Source: Oscillospiraceae bacterium (GTDB lineage: Bacteria > Bacillota > Clostridia > Oscillospirales > Oscillospiraceae). From it: a DNA stretch of 6,196 nucleotides. The notes beneath the pieces are model-generated. The model made no database searches and was not told where the DNA came from. It worked only from the letters and a program-made list of their open reading frames with translations. Positions 1 through 4,917 of this stretch are shown here, piece after piece. The stretch covers positions 1 to 6,196 of the forward strand of contig JAFOJR010000129.1 of NCBI GenBank assembly GCA_017420125.1. The letters run 5' to 3'. Numbering within the stretch: the stretch's first letter is position 1; every line of letters starts with the position of its first letter. The position numbers and the translations under genes are program-made.

Positions 1-4
1 AAAA

Positions 5-22
5 TAGTGGAAGAAGTAGTAG
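5..22 (+). other. Candidate DnaA-trio strand-opening element
   Basis: Read 3' to 5' on the plus strand from base 22 down to base 5, the sequence is GAT GAT GAA GAA GGT GAT, followed by AAAA. This fits the published DnaA-trio pattern 3'-(G/A)A(T/A)-5' in five of six units; GGT is the exception. DnaA assembles on this single strand to melt B. subtilis oriC. Position and polarity also fit: it lies on the strand complementary to dnaA, beyond the last DnaA boxes (34-42 and the degenerate 27-35), on the dnaN side. The GC-rich spacer described for B. subtilis is not evident, because bases 23-33 are AT-rich. Confidence 0.7.
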
Positions 23-26
23 GTTT

Positions 27-35
27 TGTGTATTG
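27..35 (-). other. Degenerate DnaA box next to the trio
   Basis: The minus-strand 9-mer is CAATACACA. It keeps the CACA half of the box and differs from TTWTNCACA at the first two bases. It overlaps the stronger box at 34-42 by two bases, in the same orientation. A tandem pair of this kind beside the trio is the arrangement described for the B. subtilis basal unwinding system. Weak on its own; called because of its position. Confidence 0.4.
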
Positions 36-42
36 TGGATAT
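34..42 (-). other. DnaA box (ATATCCACA)
   Basis: It has one mismatch from TTATCCACA, at the first base, and is identical to the box at 169-177. It is the last good box before the trinucleotide run and so the likely anchor from which DnaA extends onto the opened strand. Confidence 0.8.
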
Positions 43-73
43 GCTTTTGAATCTATTGCTATTCCTGTAAAAG

Positions 74-82
74 TTTTCCACA
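74..82 (+). other. DnaA box (TTTTCCACA)
   Basis: It matches the consensus TTWTNCACA fully. The following bases GGT are shared with the box at 135-143, so the 9-mer TCCACAGGT is repeated at a 61-base distance. Confidence 0.85.
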
Positions 83-95
83 GGTCTTTTTTTCA

Positions 96-104
96 CTTTC
101 CACA
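96..104 (+). other. DnaA box (CTTTCCACA)
   Basis: It has one mismatch from TTWTNCACA, at the first base. Same orientation as the box at 74-82, 22 bases downstream of it. Confidence 0.65.
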
Positions 105-134
105 TTTATGATGTGGGTTTCCGCATCTCTTTGT

Positions 135-143
135 TTATCCACA
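135..143 (+). other. DnaA box, perfect consensus (TTATCCACA)
   Basis: This is an exact match to the high-affinity box. It forms the left arm of the 10-bp inverted repeat 137-146/155-164. It is the strongest single DnaA-binding candidate in the window. Confidence 0.92.
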
Positions 144-164
144 GGTTGTTTTCCACCTGTGGAT
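137..164. repeat. Perfect 10-bp inverted repeat made of two DnaA boxes
   Basis: ATCCACAGGT (137-146) is the exact reverse complement of ACCTGTGGAT (155-164), with an 8-base spacer. Each arm contains a DnaA-box core plus the GGT flank. The spacer and right arm also hold the near-box TTTTCCACC at 149-157. A transcript from dnaA could fold here, but on the minus strand the stem is followed by AAACAAAG and not a U-tract, so it does not look like an intrinsic terminator. It is best read as a paired DnaA-binding site. Confidence 0.85.
149..157 (+). other. Weak DnaA box (TTTTCCACC)
   Basis: It has one mismatch, at the normally invariant last base (C for A). It abuts the inverted box 158-166 with no spacer. 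Confidence 0.45.
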
Positions 165-166
165 TT
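158..166 (-). other. DnaA box (AAATCCACA)
   Basis: The CCACA core is intact, with mismatches at the first two bases. It is part of the right arm of the inverted repeat and lies 11 bases from the identically oriented box at 169-177. Confidence 0.55.
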
Positions 167-168
167 TC

Positions 169-177
169 TGTGGATAT
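169..177 (-). other. DnaA box (ATATCCACA)
   Basis: It has one mismatch from consensus and is identical to 34-42. It ends four bases before the dnaA stop codon and is the box closest to the gene. Confidence 0.8.
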
Positions 178-180
178 TTT

Positions 181-1497
181 TTAGTAGTTATGTGCGTTGA
201 TATTTGCTGTGATATCTTTTACTACTTCTGAAATTTGCGAGTCTTTTTTCAGCATTTCTTCGATACGGGAGATAGAGTGCATGGCGGTTGTGTGGTCTCG
301 CCCGTTGAACTCTTTCCCTATGTCTGAAAGAGATAAATTTGTCATTCGCCGGATGAGGTACATGGCAATTTGCCGAGCCAGCACGGTGGTTCGGTTGCGT
401 TGCTGTCCCCTCAGTTCCGTTCCTTCCAGACCGTAAAATTTACTGACCTCTTCGATGATCAGGGCCGCGGAAGGCAGTAGGTCGGATTGATCTTTAAACA
501 TATCTTTCACTGCGCGGGAAACAGTATTGACGTTGATGCTGTCGTCCATCAGATCCCGGAAAGCCAGAATTTTGTTGACGGTTCCTTCAATTTGCCGCAC
601 ATTGGCAGTGACGTTTTCGGCAATGTATTCCAGCACGGCGTCCGGCAAATCCATTCCCAGCCGAATGGCTTTTGTTTTAATGATGGCCAGCCGGGTTTCA
701 TAGTCCGGCGGTTGTACGTCAGCCAGAAGCCCCCATTCAAAGCGGGTTTTCAAGCGATCTTCCAGCCGGGTCATTTCTTTTGGCGGGCGGTCAGAGGTGA
801 GGACGATCTGGCGTGTTTCTTCATAGAGAGAGTTAAAGGTATGGAAAAATTCTTCCTGTGTCTGAATTTTTCCGGCGATAAATTGAATATCGTCCACCAG
901 AAGCAGATCCGCCTGTCGGTATTTGTCTCGGAATTCTGCATTTGTTCCCTCCCGAATGGAACGAACCAGTTCATTTGTAAAATCGTCGCCTTTCACATAA
1001 ACGATTTTGTAATCCGGATGGTTGTTCCGCACAGTGTGAGCAATGGCGTGAAGCAGATGGGTTTTTCCAAGACCGGATTCCCCGTAGATAAACAACGGGT
1101 TATAGGACTGTGCGGGATGGTCCGCAACAGACCGGGCCGCCGCATGGGCAAATTTGTTTGAGCTGCCCACGATGAAGTTTTCAAATGTATATTCTTCTTT
1201 TACCACCATGGCGGCGTCTGCCGGGTTACCCGCATTGTACTGCTGCAGCTCCGCATCGTTTAGCAGCTGAACTTCGAAATCTGCGGAAAACAACTCGTGC
1301 AGCGCATCCTTTAGCAGAGGAGTATAGCGTCTGGAGATGATTTCCCGCTTATAATCCGATGGTGTATACAGCACAAAGGTGGTATCCGTTAAATCAACTG
1401 GAACGGTGTCGTCGAACCAGGTAGTAACAGTAGTGGCAGTGAGCTGCGGTTCCAGCAGCTCCATGACTTTTTTCCAAACGTCATAGGATGCATTCAT
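181..1497 (-). CDS. dnaA: Chromosomal replication initiator protein DnaA
   Basis: DnaA is the ATP-dependent initiator that binds DnaA boxes, melts oriC and recruits helicase. The product has 438 residues, within the family's usual length. Domain I is at residues 1-80 (helix with DVWKKVMELL, contacts with partner proteins), followed by a short linker to about 100. The AAA+ domain starts at YTFENFIVG and carries Walker A GESGLGKT (139-146), Walker B LLLVDD (198-203), sensor 1 LTSD (233-236), an arginine-finger region near 244-257 (LKTRFEWGL) and a sensor-2 arginine near 301 (NVRQIEG). Domain IV ends with the DnaA signature, IGKEFNGRDHTTAMHS (393-408), which reads the box. The frame is open upstream to 1620, but I start at 1497: homologs begin just before this helix, GAGG lies 9 bases upstream, and the promoter at 1546-1574 rules out the farthest starts. 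ATGs at 1512 and 1527 are possible but have weaker sites. Stop is TAA, four bases from an oriC box. Confidence 0.97.
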   Translation of the reverse strand: MNASYDVWKKVMELLEPQLTATTVTTWFDDTVPVDLTDTTFVLYTPSDYKREIISRRYTPLLKDALHELFSADFEVQLLNDAELQQYNAGNPADAAMVVKEEYTFENFIVGSSNKFAHAAARSVADHPAQSYNPLFIYGESGLGKTHLLHAIAHTVRNNHPDYKIVYVKGDDFTNELVRSIREGTNAEFRDKYRQADLLLVDDIQFIAGKIQTQEEFFHTFNSLYEETRQIVLTSDRPPKEMTRLEDRLKTRFEWGLLADVQPPDYETRLAIIKTKAIRLGMDLPDAVLEYIAENVTANVRQIEGTVNKILAFRDLMDDSINVNTVSRAVKDMFKDQSDLLPSAALIIEEVSKFYGLEGTELRGQQRNRTTVLARQIAMYLIRRMTNLSLSDIGKEFNGRDHTTAMHSISRIEEMLKKDSQISEVVKDITANINAHNY

Positions 1498-1526
1498 AGT
1501 GTGAACCCTCATCTTTTTCCGTTTCA

Positions 1527-1535
1527 TGTGAATAT
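1527..1535 (-). promoter_or_regulatory. Candidate DnaA box at the dnaA transcription start
   Basis: The 9-mer ATATTCACA differs from TTWTNCACA only at the first base. It lies a few bases downstream of the predicted start point (about 1538-1541), where bound DnaA would hinder initiation or clearance by RNA polymerase. DnaA repressing its own gene is known in several bacteria; here it is inferred from position. Confidence 0.5.
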
Positions 1536-1545
1536 TTTGCTCTTT

Positions 1546-1574
1546 ATTATACCAAAAATCCCGCCTGGAAGCAA
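1546..1574 (-). promoter_or_regulatory. dnaA promoter, sigma-A type with extended -10
   Basis: On the minus strand the -10 is a perfect TATAAT (1551-1546), preceded by TGG, which gives the TGn extended -10. The -35 is TTGCTT (1574-1569), matching TTG of TTGACA, at the ideal 17-base spacing. The predicted start is near 1538-1541, giving an untranslated leader of about 42 bases before ATG at 1497. It lies between the ylmH stop and dnaA, so dnaA can be transcribed independently of the upstream operon. Confidence 0.85.
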
Positions 1575-1601
1575 TGTTTTTCCAAAAGGGGAGAGTGAAT
1601 T

Positions 1602-1610
1602 TGTGGAAAT
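1602..1610 (-). promoter_or_regulatory. Candidate DnaA box upstream of the dnaA promoter
   Basis: The 9-mer ATTTCCACA has one mismatch, at the first base, from TTWTNCACA. It lies 27 bases upstream of the -35 hexamer. With the box at 1527-1535, in the same orientation, it brackets the promoter. Confidence 0.5.
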
Positions 1611-1655
1611 CATTCGGCAAGCCAACAGGGGGCAGGCCGGAAAGAAGCAGTGCGG

Positions 1656-2444
1656 TTATCGATACCGGCTCAATTTCAGAAAGCTACGCCCCTTACGGGA
1701 TTTTCCTCCTGTTTCTTCCACGCGAAACTTTCCTTTTCCCCGCAGAGAGATGACGTCTCCCTGCAGAATGGATCGTTCCGGTTTGCAGCAGGGTTGGTAA
1801 TTGACAGATACGTTTCCAGCGGCAATCTGCTCTGCGATGCGGGTTCGGCTGGTGCCAAAACCCAGAGCACAGACGGCATCCAAACGAAGGCTGGAGACGG
1901 TTCCGGCGATGGCTTCCACCTTTTGAGGCGGCCGTTCCACCTCCCCCAGAGGGAAGGGCTGCCAATGCAGCCGGGCCCGCCCTGCCTGGGTCATCTGCTC
2001 TTGCAGAAAGCGCTGCAATTCTTTTTGCAGCAAAAGGGTGCAATGAGTAGGAGTCATCAAAATATCTCCTAATTTTTCCCGTGAAATGCCCATCCCCATC
2101 AAAGCGCCCAAAATATCCCGGTGGGTGACCGGGGTTTGCGGCGGGAACGACGTTTGCAGCGCGCAGATAGGACAGTCCGAATTGTTTGGATCGATGATGC
2201 CGGTTTCATAATCCGGCAGGAAAAAGAGCATTTGCCGTTCCGCTTCCTCTATTCCGCCAAAAAAACAGAGGTTTGCAGCCGGCGCCAAAAGCTGTCGGGC
2301 CAGCATTTGCATACGGGGGCTGAGAAACGGAGTATAGGCGGGAATATTTCGCTTTTGGCAGAAAGCCTGTTTGTCTAATATCCGGGAGAGGAGCAGCTGC
2401 TCATCTTTTTCCTGTGTGAGATAGGAAATGGAAGGATGCTTCAT
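1656..2444 (-). CDS. ylmH: YlmH-type S4-domain RNA-binding protein
   Basis: The product has 262 residues, close to the family's typical length. The N-terminal part carries the YlmH pattern: a basic helix (RILDKQAFCQKRNI), FFLPDYE (74-80) and HRDILGALMGMGISREKLGDIL (108-129). The S4 RNA-binding domain lies at about 186-240 (LRLDAVCALGFGTSRTRIAE to DVISLRGKGKF), followed by a basic tail. Family members bind ribosomes; B. subtilis YlmH has been linked to handling stalled 50S-nascent-chain complexes, related to RqcP. The start at 2444 is chosen because GGAGG lies 7 bases upstream and the ATG overlaps the stop of the Nudix gene as ATGA, implying translational coupling. An in-frame start at 2501 lies inside the Nudix gene and is less likely. 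Odd points: it sits beside dnaA and not in the sepF-divIVA cell-division cluster where B. subtilis has it, and residues 91-94 read CPIC. No clear terminator separates it from dnaA. Confidence 0.93.
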   Translation of the reverse strand: MKHPSISYLTQEKDEQLLLSRILDKQAFCQKRNIPAYTPFLSPRMQMLARQLLAPAANLCFFGGIEEAERQMLFFLPDYETGIIDPNNSDCPICALQTSFPPQTPVTHRDILGALMGMGISREKLGDILMTPTHCTLLLQKELQRFLQEQMTQAGRARLHWQPFPLGEVERPPQKVEAIAGTVSSLRLDAVCALGFGTSRTRIAEQIAAGNVSVNYQPCCKPERSILQGDVISLRGKGKFRVEETGGKSRKGRSFLKLSRYR

Positions 2445-3064
2445 GGGCAGACCTCCATCAGCTGCAGACAGGAGCGGGTAATCCGGCCTGTAATTCCCCA
2501 AATAACTCGGTCTTGATATTGATAAATCGGCACTTCCACCCGTCCGCGGGCAAAAGAATACCCTTCATTTGCACCCACCACTTCATAAGGAAAATCGTTC
2601 CCTACCTGTGGGATGGTTTCATATTCGTATAAAAAAGGAGGATGATGGACCAATGCTTTCAGAGGAACCAGAAACGTTTCCTTTACCTCTTCCGGGTTGC
2701 AGGAGATCGCCTGATATGTTTCCTGGGAAATCACGCCAAGGTAGGGATGCATCACAAAAAGCCCCTGCTGATGCATATAATCCAGCGGTCCCAAAATCTG
2801 CACCGATTGAGCGACAATACCCAGTTCCTCCCGGGTTTCCCGCAGAGCACCTGCAAGAGGCGCTTCTCCTGCTTCCAGTTTCCCGCCGGGAAAACAGATT
2901 TCTCCCGGCTGACGGCGCAGTGTTTCCGCCCGCACCTCATACAGCAGATGCAGTTCGTCTTCCATCTGTACCAACGGCACCAAAACGGCGTAAGAAGACT
3001 GCACCCCTATCACAGACGGCTGCCGCTGCTGCAGCTTTTGTTCCAGTTCCTTTAATCCGATCAT
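2441..3064 (-). CDS. Nudix hydrolase, CoA-pyrophosphatase-like
   Basis: The product has 207 residues. The Nudix box is complete at 61-83 (G-x5-E67-x7-R75-E76-x-R-E79-E80-x-G82-I), the glutamates being the Mg2+ ligands and catalytic residues. Just ahead of it, residues 40-61 fit the CoA-pyrophosphatase motif LLxxxR-[SA]-x3-R-x3-G-x3-FPGG (R45, A46, R50, G54, FPGG 58-61). The C-terminal VIWGITGRI (187-195) also fits this subfamily. Such enzymes (NudL/Nudt7 type) cleave CoA and its derivatives to 3',5'-ADP and 4'-phosphopantetheine; the exact substrate here is inferred. I start at ATG 3064, with GGGGG 5 bases upstream. An in-frame ATG at 3091 adds nine residues but lacks a clear ribosome-binding site. 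The gene follows the ABC gene after 46 bases and overlaps ylmH by four. Confidence 0.9.
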   Translation of the reverse strand: MIGLKELEQKLQQRQPSVIGVQSSYAVLVPLVQMEDELHLLYEVRAETLRRQPGEICFPGGKLEAGEAPLAGALRETREELGIVAQSVQILGPLDYMHQQGLFVMHPYLGVISQETYQAISCNPEEVKETFLVPLKALVHHPPFLYEYETIPQVGNDFPYEVVGANEGYSFARGRVEVPIYQYQDRVIWGITGRITRSCLQLMEVCP

Positions 3065-3110
3065 CTTTTCCCCCTGTTTGTTTTTCCTCATTTGAAACAG
3101 TCCCGCAGGA

Positions 3111-4859
3111 TTATTTCAAGTGCTGCTGTACCTGATACAGCTTGGCATAAATGCCGTTCTGGGCCAAAAGGGCTTCATGGCTTCCCTGTTCGGCGATGCC
3201 GTCTTCTTCTACCACGATGATCTCGTTGGCGTTCCGGATGGTGGACAGCCGATGAGCGATTAAAATCGTGGTGCGTCCTTGAGAAAGGGCTGTTAATGCC
3301 TTTTGAATCCGCAATTCGGTTACGCTGTCCAGCGCAGAGGTGGCTTCGTCCAGAATCAAAATAGGCGGGTTTTTCAAAAATACCCGGGCAATGGCAATCC
3401 GCTGTTTTTGCCCCCCGGAGAGCATGATGCCCCGTTCTCCTACATAGGTTTCATATCCATTTGGCATATTCAAAATATCGTCGTGAATTTCCGCCCGGCG
3501 GGCGGCGTCCATTACTTCGGCCAGGGTGGCGTTCAGCCGACCGTAGCGAATGTTGTCCAAAATCGTACCGGCAAACAGGAATACTTCCTGCTGTACCATC
3601 CCGATGTTTTCCCGCAGAGAAAGCTGGGTTACGTCCCGAATATCCTGTCCATCGATGGTAATGGCGCCTTCCGTCACTTCGTAAAATCGGGGGATCAATT
3701 GACACAATGTGGTTTTTCCGCCGCCGGAAGGGCCTACTACTGCCAGAGTTTTCCCGGCGGGAACCGTAAGGTTTATATGGGAGAGAACCGAATGGATGCC
3801 GTCGTAAGAAAAGGAAACGTCGTGAAATTGGATTTCCCCGCTTGGGCGGGCCATGGAAACGGCCCCTTCCTTGTCGTTGATATCGGGATCGGTGCACATC
3901 AGTTCCAAAAAACGGTGGAAGCCGGCGGTGCCGGCGTTGAGCTGTTCTACCAGAGCCAAAATCTGCCGGATGGGATTGAAAAAGGTGGAAATATATAAAG
4001 TGAAGGTAATCAGTTCTACCGTATCAAACCGCCCCCGCATAATCAGCAAGCCGCCGAACAGGATGACGATGATGTTAATCACAGACAGGGAAAAGTCCTG
4101 AGAGGCATGAAACAGCCCCATGTTTTTATAATAATTACTTTTGGCGTTTACATAGAGTCCATTGGCAGATTGGAATTTTTCCGATTCCTTCGGTTCATTA
4201 GCAAAGGCTTTGGCTGTCCGCATCCCGGAGATACAGGACTCCATTTCGTTGTTGATTCCCGCCAACCGTTCCTTCACCTGGAGCGAGGCCCGGTTCAGCC
4301 GTTTCCGCATCCGGGCAATAATCAAAACCACCAAGGGAAAAGTGATGGAAATCACCAGAGCCAGCCGCCATTGAATCAGAAACATAACCAGCAGACCGCC
4401 CAAAATAGAGGTTGCGCTGGAGACGATCTGTTCCGGTCCATGGTGGGACAGTTCGGAAATTTCAAACAAATCTCCCGTGACCCGGTTCATCAGCTGACCG
4501 GTGCGGTTCAGGTCAAAAAAACGAAAGGACAGCGTTTGCATGTGGGCAAACAGGTCGTTTCGGATATCCGCCTCAAAGCGGACGCCCAAAACATGTCCCT
4601 GATAAGAAACAAAGAAAGAGAAAAGCGCCCGGATCAGTTGGATGAGAATCATACTCCCCATGATGAGAAAAAAGGCCAGAAACAGACGGTCGGGCAGCAG
4701 AGACTGCAGGGAATACCGGGTAACCAGCGGGAAAATCAGATCCAGCAGTGCCGCAATGACGGCACAAGTCAGATCCAGCGCCAGCAATTTCCGATGAGGG
4801 TGGTAATACGAACAAAAAATGCGGAAGGGACGGGCGGTTTTCATTTCTTCTCTGGTCAA
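3111..4859 (-). CDS. ABC transporter, fused membrane and ATP-binding domains (exporter type)
   Basis: This is a half-transporter that should work as a dimer in the cytoplasmic membrane, of the MsbA/Sav1866/BmrA fold. From the proposed TTG start it has 582 residues. About six hydrophobic segments lie near 24-46, 57-83, 150-165, 166-182, 257-274 and 283-300. The nucleotide-binding domain starts near 342 and is complete: Walker A GPSGGGKT (376-383), Q-loop at Q423-Q424, signature LSGGQ (480-484), Walker B ILILDE (500-505) with catalytic E505, and H-loop H536. All catalytic residues are present, so it should be active. The substrate cannot be read from the sequence; drug, lipid or peptide export are all possible, and no adjacent partner half is seen. 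Start choice: a perfect AGGAGG lies 8 bases before TTG 4859, whereas ATG 4844 has only a weak purine run before it. A frame open to 4934 overlaps the mnmA end and is not favoured. Confidence 0.93.
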   Translation of the reverse strand: MTREEMKTARPFRIFCSYYHPHRKLLALDLTCAVIAALLDLIFPLVTRYSLQSLLPDRLFLAFFLIMGSMILIQLIRALFSFFVSYQGHVLGVRFEADIRNDLFAHMQTLSFRFFDLNRTGQLMNRVTGDLFEISELSHHGPEQIVSSATSILGGLLVMFLIQWRLALVISITFPLVVLIIARMRKRLNRASLQVKERLAGINNEMESCISGMRTAKAFANEPKESEKFQSANGLYVNAKSNYYKNMGLFHASQDFSLSVINIIVILFGGLLIMRGRFDTVELITFTLYISTFFNPIRQILALVEQLNAGTAGFHRFLELMCTDPDINDKEGAVSMARPSGEIQFHDVSFSYDGIHSVLSHINLTVPAGKTLAVVGPSGGGKTTLCQLIPRFYEVTEGAITIDGQDIRDVTQLSLRENIGMVQQEVFLFAGTILDNIRYGRLNATLAEVMDAARRAEIHDDILNMPNGYETYVGERGIMLSGGQKQRIAIARVFLKNPPILILDEATSALDSVTELRIQKALTALSQGRTTILIAHRLSTIRNANEIIVVEEDGIAEQGSHEALLAQNGIYAKLYQVQQHLK

Positions 4860-4867
4860 AGCGACCA

Positions 4868-4890
4868 CCTCCTGATTCGGAATCCTAAGG
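4868..4890 (-). promoter_or_regulatory. Shine-Dalgarno of the ABC gene within a possible hairpin
   Basis: AGGAGG (4873-4868) is the site that supports a TTG start at 4859. In the transcript, bases 4890-4887 (CCTT) can pair with GAGG (4871-4868), and 4884-4881 (GATT) with AATC (4877-4874). An AG/AG internal loop lies between the two stems and CCG forms the terminal loop. The fold would hide most of the Shine-Dalgarno. The stem is short, and its formation is inferred from pairing only. Confidence 0.45.
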
Positions 4891-4917
4891 CGCGGGGACC
4901 TTTTCAAAAAAGGCCAT

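Larger units (their letters stand above)
1..180. other. oriC: Chromosomal replication origin (oriC), dnaA-downstream part
   Basis: This gene-free, AT-rich stretch directly follows the dnaA stop codon. It contains one perfect DnaA box (TTATCCACA, 135-143), one TTTTCCACA (74-82), two ATATCCACA on the minus strand (34-42, 169-177) and weaker copies at 96-104, 149-157, 158-166 and 27-35. At the left edge, 5-22, is a trinucleotide run fitting a DnaA-trio. In B. subtilis the order dnaA, DnaA boxes, trio, dnaN marks the site where DnaA melts the duplex and loads helicase, and the same order is seen here. The region probably continues past base 1 toward dnaN, which is outside the window. I see no open reading frame, promoter or U-tract terminator in it. 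The box density makes the call secure; the exact unwinding point is inferred. Confidence 0.93.

Noticed and set aside
137..164. Intrinsic terminator for dnaA
   Set aside because: The 10-bp stem is suggestive, but on the dnaA-sense strand it is followed by AAACAAAG and not by a U-tract. Its arms are DnaA boxes, and dnaA is usually cotranscribed with dnaN.
1..180. Promoter for dnaN on the minus strand
   Set aside because: A TTTACA-like hexamer is present near 65-70, but no -10 with suitable spacing follows it.
487..1161. Plus-strand frame of 224 codons
   Set aside because: It is antisense to the AAA+ domain of dnaA, has no recognisable domain, and reflects the codon bias of the real gene.
1498..1620. 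N-terminal extension of DnaA to 1620
   Set aside because: It would include the -10 and -35 elements in the coding region, and the extra 41 residues do not resemble the start of DnaA domain I.
3074..3100. Terminator or regulatory hairpin between the ABC and Nudix genes (CTGTTT/AAACAG)
   Set aside because: The stem is only six AT-rich pairs around a 15-base loop, has no U-tract, and runs into the Nudix ribosome-binding site.
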